Source: Rana temporaria (lineage: Eukaryota > Chordata > Amphibia > Anura > Ranidae). From it: a DNA stretch of 64,000 nucleotides. How positions within the stretch are numbered: the first letter of the stretch is position 1; every line of letters begins with the position of its first letter. Below, one piece after another: positions 1-11,665 of the stretch. Under the pieces are notes generated by a model, which saw only the letters and a program-made list of their open reading frames with translations, had not been told where the DNA came from and ran no database searches. The DNA lies in NCBI RefSeq assembly GCF_905171775.1, contig NC_053496.1, positions 177,157,928 through 177,221,927 on the forward strand. The letters run 5' to 3'. The position numbers and the translations under genes are program-made.

Positions 1-39
1 ACAAAAAATAATAAATGTACAGAAAATGTAAATGTTTTA

Positions 40-269
40 ATGTATGAATGAAGACTGCAGTATTTATGAATGAAGGCTGCAGTATTTATGAATGAAGGCT
101 GCAGTATTTCAATTCTCCACAAGATGGTGATCTCACTCCTGAGTGTGGAACGCAAAGAAGGAAGTGATGTCATGTACGGACAGGAAGTGATGTAGGGTAA
201 AAGACAGGAAGTTCCAGAGGAGAGCTGACTTGTTAGGAAATAGCGTACAGACATTACTGGTACATTAAG
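40..269 (+). promoter_or_regulatory. Putative promoter plus non-coding first exon of gene A
   Basis: This is one of six near-identical modules, one upstream of each gene and one at the right window edge. It has a short direct repeat of about 21 bp (TGAATGAAGACTGCAG type, three copies here), then GGAAGT cores at 160-165, 183-188 and 207-212, the first followed by a CRE-like GTGATGTCA. GGAAGT is the core recognised by ETS-family factors. The module ends in AAG|GTAC, a plausible splice donor after position 269; the same donor context recurs in all copies. No TATA box is seen. Promoter and first-exon status are inferred from conservation, motif spacing and position; the start site is not known. 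Confidence 0.55.
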
Positions 270-326
270 GTACATTTATTTTATCATTTATTTATTACAG
301 GTACGTATATTATGTTTTCATTTACG

Positions 327-505
327 CAGTGCTTTACATAAGTATTTATATTGTACACTCACATCAGTCTCTTCCCCAAAGGAGCTTACAATCTAAGTTC
401 CCTAGCTCACATTCATACACACACATACTAGGGATAATTTAGATCGGAGCCAATAAGCTACCAGCATGTCATTGAAGTGTTGGAGGAAAGCGGAGTACAG
501 AGAGG
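327..505. repeat. Interspersed repeat fragment, L2/CR1- or SINE-like tail
   Basis: The stretch contains the phrases GTGCTTTACATA, GGAGCTTACAATCTAAG and CCAGCATGTCATTG, typical of an old vertebrate LINE/SINE tail as I remember it. It is present directly downstream of every promoter module: about 13285-13475 in B, 25853-26030 in C, 38525-38705 in D and 48345-48525 in E. It therefore predates the gene duplications. Confidence 0.4.
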
Positions 506-2598
506 AGGGAGAGCACATCCTGTTCCGCCACCGGGCTCTCTCCCCCTTTGTGTTGTACTTTTTTGGCAAAAGTGAAAGCCATCTAAGACACCCGCATGCA
601 TCCTACCAACCAATGAAGTCATCGGTTGCTAAGGGCAGGTCGGGCGGCTGTAAAACTTTTAGATTAGCCGGTGTTCTGTTGAATATTGTCATTGCTATCG
701 AGGGGGGGTGGGGGGGGGGTTACAAGCTACTGACCAATTAACTATCTTACAAACTACTTTTTCACACGGGGAACAGTGCAGTACAATTTGCGAATTCACC
801 AATTTTTCCATACCTCACAAAAATGCGTTGCCTTTTGCAGTTGCACACAGACACCATTAATTCCTATAGGCACTCCCACTCCTCCATCCATTGCATATTT
901 GTTTGCGATCACTTAAACGCAACATACCGCAGTACTGTGTATTTTGGTGGGGCTCAATCCAAAAATCATCAAGTTTTTTGCATGTTTCACGAGCATAGAA
1001 CAGCCTAAAAAAAAGCAGAATGTGAAAAAATGCGCTCGGGTTCGGAAACACCTCCTTTTGTCAACGAGCCCTCAGACTGGTGTATCCCGGAGATTGTGCA
1101 CAATTCTAAAGGGTGCCTTGACTACCAAAAGATGAAAAGCACTGATCTATATTACTGGGTGAGGTGATGGCGGAATTGAAATCATGGGACATTTGTATGG
1201 CGGATGGTTGCTACTAGTTACTAACATCCACCATATCACCCTGCTGCCAGACCTCCATCTATCACTTCAGGGACAATGAACAGTCATTTGCATTGTTTTG
1301 TTTATTGGGAGATAGAACTTGGTTGGGGGAAAGGAAATATGGGATGTCCAAAGAACATGTTGCTTTGCCATCATTTTTAAAGAACTTGGTAGAATAGGTT
1401 GAGCCTCGAAGAACTGATGAACTTGAATATTTACAGTCACTTCCCCTGCATAACCCATGCAGACTATTGCTCCTCCTCTGCATTGACTCTGCAGACTGTT
1501 GCTCCCAGGACTTGTCTCCTTGCCTTCTACACAAAACTTCCACTGTAAACTATTAGTCTTCCTGTCCCATCATCTTCACTTGACAAAAGAGATGAATAAT
1601 CCCAGATTCTGGCTGTAATTTACTGTGTGGTTACTAGGCCAGAGGTTTGCAGCACCTCTCCCCCTCAGCCTATTAATTTAGCAGCTTATATTGGTTGGTG
1701 GACTACTGATCCCAGCTAGCCCAATTTACAAATCCTGCGCCCGCGGGCAGCATCAATTTGACACGAACCCCACAGTTTCTCCTCTGGCCTTGCACCCAGC
1801 ACCCCTGGCATGTCTTAGTAGAATATACAGCTGACGCGTTTCACACTAAAATCTATTGCTTAGTCATGAAAATATTATTAGAAGTAATTTCTTATACAAC
1901 ACTTGCCCTATAGGTGAAAATTTTAATAATTCAAGATGGGCGCATACTTGGTTGTTATGGTAACATATAAAGCACATTGTCACATTACATCATCAATTAC
2001 ATAGTAAAAACACCCACTTTTTGGAGTGGGATAAAAGTAGCTAGAGATAGCAGAGAGGGATCTCTCTATCTCTCTAGAGGCTGAAGGAGGAGATCTTGAA
2101 AAATGGAGAGATGTAGGAATGTTGGCAGAAGTCCCTGTGGGACTCATAACTGAAGCTTCTCAAAATGACAGAATTCTTAAGTCCTGGTAAAGTATTAATA
2201 TTTTCATGTATACATTTTTGGTAATTGAATTGCTTTTGCATATACATTACTAAAACCATTTAAATATATATGGCAGAGCAAATTGGAGTTGTATTATTTT
2301 TAACTGCAGTATGAAATAATTATATTCCAAATATTATACACAATAATATACACAATTTTGTCTGTCTTTAAAAAGCTAAAGTCAGTACAATGGTGTTATC
2401 ATGATATATGTGTAAAATTGATTCATTCTAAATTCAACATAAGTCTTGATCAAATTATCAAGCTGTGTACAATATGACATTTTGTCTGTGCACGTTTAAA
2501 GTTTAAGTTAGAAGAACTGTTTAATTTAAGAAGGAAACACTGTGATTAAGGTAAACACAATTGTTTACACAAGTCCGTGAATCACAGAGAGATATTCA
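506..2598. other. First-intron spacer of gene A, no gene seen
   Basis: No coding exon, RNA gene or element with clear ends is recognised here. The whole stretch is closely matched by 13476-15320 in unit B, so it is an ancestral part of the unit. It includes a CCAAT-containing conserved patch near 606-640, a G run at 699-719 and a CTCTCT/AGAGAT hairpin-like patch at 2040-2080. Short open frames here are not conserved as proteins. Confidence 0.4.
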
Positions 2599-2927
2599 TT
2601 AAAGCGGAGGTCCCAACAAAAAAAACTATTAAAAGCCAGCAGCTACAAATACAGCAGCTGCTGACTTAATATATGGACACTTACCTGTCTAGGGCGCCCG
2701 CGATGTCGGCAGCCGAAGCCAAACTGTCGCTCGAGGATCGGCTGCTGGCGCCATCATTTTCAGTAAGGGAATCAGGAAGTGAAGCCTTGCGGCTTCACTT
2801 ACTGGCACCCTATTGCGCATGCGCAAGTCGCGCTGCACGTCCTCACTGGTGCCTGCTGTCTTCTGGGACCAGTGTCAGCCAGAAGACAGCGGTGGAGGTC
2901 AGAATAGGCGCTGGAAGTGGCGTAGAT

Positions 2928-4014
2928 TAGACATGTGCACAGAAAAATTTCATTTTTTTTTGTTCCGTTTCGTTCCGTAGGTTCGTTTCCGTTCGCTTTT
3001 CGTAAGACGCCCGTTTTCCTGTTCGTTCCCGTTCGTTTTTCGTACGACGAGATTTTTTCGTATTCCAATCGTTTCGTATTTTTGTTACCCTTTTATTTTC
3101 GTACATGCGGGATGGTTCGTTATTCTGTTTAATTCATGTTCGTTACTTGTTAGACAATAATTTTCGTGAATTTTCGTCAATGATTTGCATTCTGTATTTT
3201 GAATTCCTTTTTCTGTTCGTATTTTCAGTCGTGTGTTCATATGATGTCATATGAACATGCGACTGAAAATACGAACAGAAAAAGGATTTTCGTCATTTTG
3301 TACTTTCGTAAATATATCGCGGGATTCGCGTCACTTTCAACACGCGGCTTATCCATATTAACTATTGTTAAGCCCCATACACTTGGTCAGACTTTTTTAA
3401 CAACAAACATAAAAACGATAGTTTTCCGTTCGTTCTCAGAAAATTTGTTTGTTTTTTAACTCCATCAGAAAATCATTTTTGGGTTTAAAAGTCTGGCCAA
3501 CTGATCTCCCTTCAGATGAAAATCCACAGAAAAGTTTATTTGGCTTTACTGTACTACTCAGCACAAAAGAGAAGCTGCTTCAATAACTACACTCACTGCC
3601 CATTCAAAAAAACTAAAATGACATCTATAACAAAAGATTTGCATTCTGTATTTTGAATCCAAAATACAAACAGAAAAAAGGAATTCAAAATACAGAATGC
3701 AAATCTTTTTGTTATAGATGTCATATGAACATACGACTGAAAATACGAACAGAAAAAGGATTAAAACAAAATACGGAATGCAAATCTTTTGTTATAGATG
3801 TCATTTTCGTTCTTTTGCCATTTTCGTTTTGTCGTATTTTCGTCGGATCGTTCGTTCGTATTTGCGGTTGTTCGTTATGCGGCTCATTCGTAATCCCGTT
3901 GTTTTCGTATTTTGGTGCTTTCATTTTTTTGTATGTACACATTATTCCGCGGGTACGAATATGAACATTTTCGTACGAAAATAACATTCGTACGAACGGG
4001 AATGCACATATCTA
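2928..4014. mobile_element. hAT-like non-autonomous element with palindromic interior
   Basis: The element begins TAGACATGTGCAC and ends TGCACATATCTA, and is flanked by an exact 8-bp duplication GCGTAGAT at 2920-2927 and 4015-4022. Unit B has the uninterrupted site (single GCGTAGAT near 15522), which proves insertion. An 8-bp target duplication and TAG/CTA ends fit the hAT superfamily. The interior is rich in CGTATTTTCG and CGAAAATACG strings in both orientations and has no transposase. The same family recurs near 62005-62901. Confidence 0.75.
3206..3285. repeat. 80-bp near-perfect palindrome inside the hAT-like element
   Basis: The left arm, starting CCTTTTTCTGTTCG, is mirrored by the right arm, ending CGAACAGAAAAAGG, around a centre near 3245 (CATATGATGTCATATG). 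A second, related inverted pair lies at 3640-3800. Transcribed, this would form a long hairpin. Confidence 0.75.
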
Positions 4015-4177
4015 GCGTAGATCACCGAGGTGATCTATGCCAGGAAGTGGGGGCAAATGCCTGTATTAGACAGGTGTCTGCTCTCCCATCCCCCCTGAAA
4101 GGGGCCAAATGTGACACTGGAGGGGGGGTGGATTCCAAAATGTAGAAGTTCCATTTTTGGGTGGAGCCCCACTTTAA

Positions 4178-4522
4178 CTTAACAAGTCTAAAATGTACAA
4201 GTATCATTCAAGAACTGAACTGTGGTATTTTGTAATAAGAGATTGTGTAGAAATGTAAATATTATCTATATCATCATTTATCTTTGATATTTAGAAGTAT
4301 ATCCATTTATTTGTATTATCACGAAATATGCCTGATATTAATTTGCACTGTATTTTTAGTTAATAAATATATATTTTTAAGAATATCATTTGTGTCACTT
4401 GTCTTCAAAATAGCACGGATAAACAAACTTAAATTTCTTGTTGGTATTTATGGAAAAGGGTAAATCTCCCAAAACGAAGATTTGCATAATTTCATAAATA
4501 CAATACTGTTTTATTATTTCAG
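4178..4522. other. AT-rich intron sequence before the first coding exon of A
   Basis: The stretch is paralogous to 15683-15771 plus 16561-16816 in unit B; the solo LTR of B sits in the middle of it. It ends in TTATTATTTCAG, a good 3' splice site, so the first coding-frame exon of A probably starts at 4523. Confidence 0.5.
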
Positions 4523-4566
4523 TATAAACATTCTTATAAAATATTGACAGAAACATCTGGAGATCC

Positions 4567-4686
4567 ATGAACACCCAGCAACCATCTTCTCAGGACATCA
4601 CCCATCACAGTGCCTCCACCTCACTGCCTGACAACAGAGGTAACCAGTGCCAAGAAGATTCTAGAAGTCACCAAGAAGATCATTGA
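4567..4686 (+). other. Short overlapping ORF (uORF candidate) in the first coding exon of A
   Basis: The only ATG in this exon upstream of the KRAB frame opens a 39-codon frame beginning MNTQQPSSQD and ending at TGA 4684-4686. It is out of frame with the KRAB protein and overlaps its first residues. Unit B has the same frame at 16861-16980. In C, D and E the ATG is changed (CATTAAC or CATAAAC), so it is not a conserved protein. It may act as a uORF in A and B; that is inference. Confidence 0.4.
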
Positions 4687-7600
4687 TCTGCTGACAGGAG
4701 AGGTGAGCGGTGCCGGGAATTCTGGGACATTATCCAGTAACAGACAAGGGATGTGTCTGGATGGTGACTGTATCATTGTGTGTGTCAGGTTCCTATAAGG
4801 TGTCAGGATGTCACTGTCTATTTCTCCATGGAGGAGTGGGAGTATTTAGAAGGACACAAGGATCTCTACAAGGACGTCATGATGGAGAATCAGCCGCCCA
4901 TCACATCACCGGGTAAGAGGAGACTTTATCGTAAAGGAAAGAGCAGTACGGAGTTTCCACCTAGACCCCCATCATCTGATAAACACATAGAAACAATGTA
5001 TTCAGTCAGTGTGCGTGTTTCCTACAGATGGATCCAGTAATGGGAACCCTCCAGAGAGATGTCCTCATCCTTTGAATTCCACACAGGAAGGTCACACCAT
5101 CCCTCGCCATCATCAGGTAGGTGGGACTGAGCAACTAAAATTTTTTAAATAATTCTAAACTATGAGACCACATTCTTCAAAGTAACTTATTGTTCCTTTT
5201 TATGAATGTATTCTGTCATCTTTGGGGTTTAGGATGAAGAATTGAAAGACATCAAAGTTGAGATTAAAAAGGAAGAAGAAGAAGAAGAGACGCTGGTGAG
5301 TGGAGATCAGCAGTCTATGGAGGGGGGAAGTCTTCAGTATTCCCGGGATTCCACACTGGAAGATCAAAGTATCCCTCACCATCATCAGGTAGAAAGAACT
5401 GAGCTATAGAATTCAAAAGTTATTCTAAACTATGAGATAACTTTCTTATAGATAATTTTTTTTTATATTGAACTTAATTTTTTTGTTTTGGGGTTCAGGA
5501 TAAATTAGGAAAAGACATCAAAGTTGAGGTTAAAGAGGAAGAAGAAGAGGCGTTGTTGAGTGGAGATCAGCAGTCTATGGAGGAGATGATCATGAAAAGT
5601 GACCAGGAGGAATCTTCTCTTTATATCAGCAGAAGTAAGTAATAATCACTGAATGCAAAAATGTTCACATTTTCTTTTGTCTTCTATGAGTATAAAAGAT
5701 GAATTTAAATAATTGCAATCTAAAGATACTGTACACCATATGAAAGGTCCATCTCCATTCCTCAATATAATGTCATGTTCCCAACAAATGAGGAGGAGAT
5801 ACTGTACACCAAATTGTCAGGAATTGGTAAGACCAGACTGTGTGGACTGCACAGAGAGAACTAAAAATGCAGGTAAGTGAATATAAACGTTTATTAAGAT
5901 AAGTGATAAGAATATATAAACACCTCCAATACAAACAGTGACCCACAAACAACAAATAACTATATACAAATGGAAGGGAAGTACCGCAATCTTAAATGTA
6001 GACAGGCCAGGGTCATCAACGGGAGATCAGTAGATGGGGACAGGGAACAAACAGGACAGGGAGAGGATGGATCAGGCTACAGGGTAAAGATAAAGGTAAC
6101 AGCAACACAGGAGGCTCAGGTTTAGCATTGGATTTAAACTCAGGATCAGGTATGAAAGGTCCATCTCCATTCCTCAATATAATGTCATGTTCCCAACAAA
6201 TGAGGAGGAGATACTGTACACCATATGAAAGGTCCATCTCCATTCCTCAATATAACGTCATGTTCCCAACTAATGAGGAGGAGATACTGAGATTGCAGGC
6301 TTGGCTGGCTTAAATCAGGTTTGGTCTCCACCCAGAGACTGGCCACATTAATCACCTTGCAGGTGGACAGACAGACATGGAGAAGGCCATATGAAAGGTC
6401 CATCTCCATTCCTTAATATAACGTCATGTTCTCAACAAATAAAGAGGAGGTGATTTATCTTTATCTGGTTCGTATTGATATTTTATGTTATTATGGCCCC
6501 CAATTCCATGCCAGAGCTCTGAGATACTGTAGAGTGTTAGACCAACATACTTTATATGACTTCTGAATGAAAGGAATGAAGAATTCTAATAACATTTAAA
6601 CATTGATATCCAACAGGAGGACACTATGTCCTGAGTAACGTATCTTCAGAATGTAAAGCAGAAGAAAATCTCACCACACAACGTTCTCCAGGAGAAAATC
6701 TCACCACACAACATTCTCCAGGAGAAAATCCCACCACACAACGTTCTCCAGGAGAAAATCCCACCACACAACATTCTCCAGGAGAAAATCCCACCACACA
6801 ACGTTCTCCAGGAGTGAATCGCATTACACAAATAATACATCACAGTACAGATCCATCTAATCCCGAGGAATCTTCCTTGAACCATGAAGGATCTCACACA
6901 GGAGAACATTCCTTGTCATCTACAGTGTGTGGGAATTCTTCCTATGAAACCAGAGAGCCTCTTACACACCAGAAAAGTCATAAGAGTGTGCGTACTTTCT
7001 CATGTCCAGAGTGTGGGAGATGTTTTAATGTGAAAAGAAACTTTCTCAGTCACCAGAGAGTTCACACAGGCGAGCGTCCTTTCCCATGTTCAGAGTGCGG
7101 CAAACGTTTTACCGACAAAGGAAACCTTCTTAAACACTACAGAATTCACACGGGTGAGCGTCCCTTTTCATGTTCAGAGTGCGGGAAATGTTTTATTCAG
7201 AAAGTAGAACTTGTTAATCACCAGAGAATTCACACGGGTGAGCGTCCGTTCTCGTGTTCGCACTGTGGTAAAGGTTTCACTCAGAAAGGAAACCTTCTAT
7301 TACATCAGAGAACTCACACAGGTGAGCGTCCTCTTTCATGCTCAGAGTGCGGCAAAGGTTTCATTCAGAAAAGAGACCTTGTTGTTCACCAAAGAAGTCA
7401 CACGGGAGAATGTCCTTTTTCATGTTCAGAGTGCGGGAAATCTTTCCCTCAGAAAAGACAACTTGTTTTCCACCAAAGAATTCACAAGAGCGAGCGTCCT
7501 TATTCTTGTTCAGAGTGCGGGAAAAGTTTTAATCAGAAAGGAAATCTTGTTATTCACCAGAGAATTCACACCGGTGAGCGTCCTTTTTCATGTTCAGAGT

Positions 7601-8082
7601 GCGGGAAATGTTTCCGCGAGAAAGGAAATCTTGTTAATCACCAGAGAATTCACACAGGCAAACGTCCATATTCGTGTTCAGAGTGCGGGAAAACTTTTGT
7701 TCGGAAAGGTGAACTTAATAATCACCAGAGAATTCACACCGGCGAGCATCCTTTTACATGTTCAGAGTGCGGGAAATGTTTCCATGAAAAAGGAAATCTT
7801 GTTACTCACCAGAGAATTCACACAGGCAAACGTCCATATTCGTGTTCAGAGTGCGGGAAAACTTTTGTTCGGAAAGGCGAACTTAATAATCACCAGAGAA
7901 TTCACACCGGCGAGCGTCCTTTTTCATGTTCAGAGTGCGGGAAATGTTTCAACGAAAAAGGAAACCTTCTTAAACACCAGAGAATTCACACAGGCAAACG
8001 TCCATATTCGTGTTCAGAGTGCGGGAAATGCTTCAGTTACAAAAGTGCCCTTGATCGACACCATGGAATTCACATGGACTAA
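4610..8082 (+). CDS. Gene A: KRAB zinc-finger protein, 13 C2H2 fingers
   Basis: Coding pieces are 4610-4702, 4789-4912, 5028-5116, 5233-5388, 5499-5634 and 6617-8082. All junctions are GT/AG and phases fit, giving about 687 residues. Order: helix ending LLTGE; KRAB-A box (VPIRCQDV, EEWEYLEG, LYKDVMMEN) at about residues 32-72; Ser/Pro/His exon; two acidic exons each with DIKVE; five GENPTTQRSP-type repeats; then 13 fingers (6997 to 8074), all with two Cys and two His. Contact residues (-1,2,3,6) by finger: VRNS, DGNK, QVEN, QGNL, QRDV, QRQF, QGNI, EGNN, RGEN, EGNT, RGEN, EGNK, YSAR. By family it should be a nuclear DNA-binding repressor that recruits a TRIM28-like corepressor; its target is unknown. 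No in-frame ATG precedes KRAB; 4610 is only where the frame aligns with the paralogues (a GTG), so the true start is unresolved. AATAAA follows at 8214. Confidence 0.85.
5725..6460. repeat. Intronic 73-bp tandem repeat array of gene A
   Basis: The last intron carries diverged copies of a 73-bp unit (ACCATATGAAAGGTCC...CCCAACAAATGAGGAGG). Counterparts lie at 18020-18340 in B, 31225-31425 in C, 41004-41205 in D and 50845-52235 in E, with very different copy number. In A the array is interrupted at about 5813-6150 by an unidentified insert of about 340 bp. Confidence 0.65.
5813..6150. other. Unidentified insertion in the last intron of gene A
   Basis: The 73-bp intronic unit reads CACCATATGAAAGG elsewhere; here it is split after CACCA, and TATGAAAGG resumes about 338 bp later. 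The insert starts AATTGTCAGGAATTGG and ends GGATCAGG. No inverted termini or clear target duplication are visible, and no coding frame. It is unique to A among the five units. Confidence 0.45.
6664..6813 (+). repeat. Coding 30-bp minisatellite, 5 units (gene A)
   Basis: Five exact-length 30-bp units encode ENPTTQRSPG with L/P and R/H variants. The array lies in frame at the start of the last exon, before the fingers. The unit length of ten codons keeps the frame whatever the copy number. Confidence 0.9.
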
Positions 8083-8213
8083 CCACCTTTTTTATGTTTA
8101 GACGGACCAATGGGGAGTGTGAGATACTGTGTGTCCTTCTTTATAGTCAAAATGTATAAAATGTTTCTGTTAAAGAAAATCACTTATTGGATCCCAGAAT
8201 ATTCATAAAGACT

Positions 8214-8219
8214 AATAAA
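8214..8219 (+). terminator. Poly(A) signal AATAAA, gene A
   Basis: AATAAA in the context GACTAATAAAGTTT is conserved downstream of all five stop codons. Here it is 132 bp after the stop. Confidence 0.7.
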
Positions 8220-8679
8220 GTTTTTGTGTTCATATTGGCTTATTTGGAGGCGTGGCCAAAGTACAATGTACTATGATGTCATAGTTATAGGTCTGCAGGG
8301 ATTGAATTATAGTAATACGGTCCTCTAAACAATGCTGACTTGGCCCCGCACTCACACAGTCCCCACCATAGAGTACGACAATCCAATGGAATCCCACGAG
8401 ACTGCATAATCACTCAGAGCTTCCTCCTCCTACACCCCATGTGACCATGTGACATCACATGGAGTGTAAACCTGGGCATCGGACTGAATTACTGCAGTCT
8501 TATCATCTGAAGCCGATAAGACTGACATAGGCAAACACTAGATAATCAGCACAAGTAAATACTATGAAATTAAACAAGTGGCTATGAGGCAGGGTTGCCA
8601 TAGAAACGTTGGATTGAGAAGGAGGCTTGGTTAACAGTACAGGAAGTGCTTAATGTATGGGCGGAAATACACTGTATTA

Positions 8680-9328
8680 GCCAGATTCACGTACGGTGGC
8701 TTAAAGTTATGCGGGCGTAGCGTATGTAATTTACGTTACACCGCCGCAAGTTAGAGAGGCAAGTGCTGTATTTACAAAGCACTTGCGTCCTAAGTTACGG
8801 CGGCGTAGCGTAAAGGTGCCGGCGTAAGCGCGCCTAATTCAAATTGTGAAGAGGTGGGTGTGTTTTATGTAAATAAAGCACGCGCCGTCTGTGGACGTAT
8901 CCCAGTGCGCATGCTCCAAATTACGCCGCAAAGACTCATTGGTTTTGACGTGAACGTAAATTACGCCCAGCCCCATTCACGGACGCCTTACGCAAACGAC
9001 GTAAAAATTTAAAAATTTGACGCGGTTCCAACGTCCATACCTAACATTGACTGCGCCATCTTTTTGGTGGTTTATCTTTACGCCTGAAAACGCCTTACGT
9101 AAACGGCGTATCTTTACTGCGACGGCCGTGCGTACATTTGTGAATAGGCGTATCTCGCTGATTTACATATTCTAGGTGTAAATCAGCGTACATGCCCCTA
9201 GCGGCCAGCTTAAATAGACAGCTAAGATACGACGGCGTAGGAAGACTTACGCCCCTCGTATCTTAGCAACATTTAAGTGTATCTCAGTTTGAGAATACGC
9301 TTAAATTTACGACAGCGCAGATTCAGAT
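8680..9328. mobile_element. Harbinger-like MITE, right end truncated
   Basis: It begins GCCAGATTCACGTACGG and is GC-rich with many TACG/CGTA steps. The full-length counterparts at 33970-34660 and 43749-44437 end CTGAATCTGGC, giving inverted termini. In A the right end is lost after GCAGATTCAG, where a gypsy fragment begins. It is shared by A, C and D at the same site, so insertion predates their duplication. Confidence 0.7.
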
Positions 9329-9335
9329 TTCCAAT

Positions 9336-10114
9336 TCATTGAGAAAGAATAGCTCCCACAGCAGAACCTGAAGCATCAACTTCCACAATGAAAGGTTGTT
9401 TGGGATCCGGATGTACCCATACAGGGGGTCCCTGACTTACGAACGGGCTAGGGACTGTAGGTTTGTTTTCAAGTCGAAATTGTTCGTAAGTCGGAACCAC
9501 ATGCGCAGAACGGCAATTACTTAATTTTCCTTTTTTTTTCGTCGAATGGCTGTGCAAGCGCAGAACGGGGATACGTTCTTTTTTAATGTTTTCCGATGTT
9601 ACGTCGAATGTGCCCACCGGCAAAAATGGCCACACGTGCGCAGAACAGCACATACGCCACGCAGCGTCCCTTTCGTAAGTAGTAGTTGTTTGTAAGTCAG
9701 GCGTTCGTAAGTCGGAGACTCCCTGAATTGGCGCAGAAGTAAAAAGGGTCTTGAGTTTAATAAAGGCAACCTTTGTCTCGGGTGACCTTAAAAAAGCATC
9801 TTTGTCAACTGCATAATTGGAGCAATTACCTTGGAGAAAGTTTGCCAACTTCTGTAAAAGTTGGCAAATCTCCCAGAAGTCGTTGTATTTCCTTAACGTT
9901 CCTAGGGGTAGACCAATCCACCACTGTTTTGATCTTATTGGGATCCACGCTCACTGTTTTGTATCCTAAAAACGAGACCTGAATTCATTCAAACTCACAT
10001 TTCTCCAGTTGGATGTAAAGGTAATTATTTCTTAGTCTTGTGAAGACAATGCCGACATGCTTGAGATGTTCCTCATAGTTATCAGAAAAAATGAGAATAA
10101 CATCCAGTCCAAGT
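9336..10114 (-). mobile_element. Ty3/gypsy pol fragment (RT end and RNase H), broken
   Basis: Reading the minus strand from about 10110 gives LKHVGIVFTRL, then VSFLGYK, DPNKIKTVVDW, VKEIQRLLG, then KLKTLFTSAPI and, after an insertion, VHPDPKQPFIVEVDASGSAV. That order is the end of reverse transcriptase followed by the RNase H start of gypsy-type elements. It has stops, gaps and a nested MITE (9422-9725), so it is dead. No LTR is seen. Confidence 0.75.
9422..9725. mobile_element. MITE nested in the gypsy fragment
   Basis: The ends are CAGGGGGTCCCTGACTTACG and CGTAAGTCGGAGACTCCCTG, near-perfect inverted repeats. It interrupts the pol frame between SAPI and VHPDP, residues that are adjacent in the family, which confirms insertion. 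No coding capacity. Confidence 0.75.
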
Positions 10115-10342
10115 TGTTGAGGCCTTCATAAAAGGATCTGAACTCCGCTGCCATATCTGAAAAAGTATGAAGTTCCTGCCCTGAGATATGGGGGATGTAG
10201 GTTTTTCTATGCGGACCTCGCAGCACCCACGCCAACAACGTACCTGGTTTGTTAGAGAATTCGTACATTGCACAGTGTGCCCATGCCAGCTTTTGCATCG
10301 TTTTGTGAAATAGGCGCGGGCAGAGCTCTTCACGAACCCTAA

Positions 10343-10761
10343 GGCCCTGTACACACGATCAGTTCAAACTGATGGAAACGAACTGAAGGTCCGTTTCATC
10401 GGTCCAAACCGACCGTGTGTGGGCGCCATCGGTCAGTTATCCTTCGGTCCAAAAAAATAGAACTTGCTTTAAAATTTGACCGATGGACGCCTAACCGATC
10501 GGTCCAAACGGATGGTTAGTATGCAAAAGCATCAGTTCCAAACCCGCGCATGCTCAGAATCAAGTCGATGCATGCTTGGAAGCATTGAACTTCATTTTTC
10601 TCTGCACGCCGTTGTGTTTTACGTCACCGCATTGGACTCGATCGGTTTTTGAACTGATGGTGTGTAGGCACATCAGACCATCAGTCAGCTTCATCGGTTA
10701 ACAGATGAAACGGACCTTCAGTCCGTTTCCATCAGTTTGGACTGATCGTGTGTACAAGGCC
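10343..10761. mobile_element. Harbinger-like MITE with TAA target duplication
   Basis: Termini GGCCCTGTACACACGATCAG and CTGATCGTGTGTACAAGGCC are inverted repeats, flanked by TAA at 10340-10342 and 10762-10764. Two further members are 23074-23511 (TGA flanks) and 62459-62599 (TAA flanks). A 3-bp T-N-A duplication is typical of PIF/Harbinger elements. No coding frame. Confidence 0.8.
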
Positions 10762-10848
10762 TAAGAAGATCCTGATATGAGGTACGAGCAAGGCTGGCCT
10801 TATGGGAGCACTCCAGACTATGCAGCAGAGCAAGAAGTTCTCTCCCTC

Positions 10849-11235
10849 TTAAAGTGGTTGTAAACCTACTTTGGAAAAAAAAATAACACCTGCAAGACAA
10901 AGGCATAATGAGCTAGCATGCATAGCATACTAGCTCATTATGTAATACTCACCTGGGATCAAAGCGCATGCTTCAGGGCCCGACACAGCACCGGCCAGGG
11001 ACATGTCATACCGGAGATACATTTGGGTATCGCGGCTCCGGAGATGTGATTGGCCAGAGCCGCAATGACGTCACACAACGTAACGGCACACATTGAAAAC
11101 AACGGCACATGCAAATACAGGGGATATCTCCTAAACCGTTCAGGTTTAGGAGCTATCCAGGTTTGCTCCAGGTAATCCTTATTATAGGCTTACTTGTAGC
11201 AAAAAGTGTGTTGTAAGGGTTTACAACCACTTTAA
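10849..11235. mobile_element. TTAA-flanked MITE
   Basis: The termini TTAAAGTGGTTGTAAACC and GGTTTACAACCACTTTAA are perfect inverted repeats bounded by TTAA. The L1-like frame resumes on the other side. The interior holds a short hairpin (TAATGAGCTAGCATG / CATACTAGCTCATTA). Confidence 0.8.
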
Positions 11236-11302
11236 GATGGGCTCCTAATCTGATCAATGCACCCCGGACCACTGTATTGTGAGTCTCCCAGACAACCAGA
11301 GG

Positions 11303-11520
11303 GGGGCTGAATACAAATGCATACCACACTTTTCACATATTTATTTGTAAACATTTTTGGAAAACCATTTATCAATTTCCTTCCACTTCACAATTATGTG
11401 CCACTTTGTGTTGGTCTATCATCACATAAAATCCCAATAAAATAAATTTCTGTTTTTGGTTGTAACATGACAAAATGTGGAAAATTTCAAGGGGTATGAA
11501 TACTTTTTCAAGTCCCTGTG
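11303..11520. mobile_element. Tc1/mariner-type terminal fragment
   Basis: The segment ending CAAGTCCCTGTGTATA, read in reverse, starts CAGGGACTTGAAAAAG with the TATTCATACCCCTTG motif familiar from vertebrate Tc1/mariner ends. Only one end is present, with no transposase frame. About 100 bp of AT-rich filler follow before unit B. Confidence 0.55.
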
Positions 11521-11665
11521 TATATATACAATTATATATAGTGTGTGTATTTAATAGCACTAAAATGAAAATAATTATTTTTTTATTGTTATTTGGCTTG
11601 TACATGAGGATAAAGATAAACAACAAAAAATAATAAATGTACAGAAAATGTAAATGTTTTAATGT

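Larger units (their letters stand above)
2599..4177. mobile_element. TTAA-flanked non-autonomous DNA element, split by a hAT insertion
   Basis: Ends are TTAAAGCGGAGGTCC on the left and GTGGAGCCCCACTTTAA on the right, imperfect inverted repeats flanked by TTAA (2599-2602 and 4174-4177). TTAA duplication is the hallmark of piggyBac-type and some other superfamilies. A second element (2928-4014) is inserted in it; without that insert it is about 0.48 kb. Unit B keeps only the right part (15325-15682). Confidence 0.6.
10115..11302 (-). mobile_element. L1/Tx1-like LINE ORF2 fragment, twice interrupted
   Basis: Minus-strand pieces read LLALLHSLECSHKASLA, then YQDLLRVREEL, then EFSNKPGTLLAWVLRG, then SGQELHTFSD and AAEFRSFYEGL. 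That order matches the linker between endonuclease and reverse transcriptase in L1-type ORF2. Two elements (10343-10761 and 10849-11235) split it. It abuts the gypsy fragment near 10115. Confidence 0.6.
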
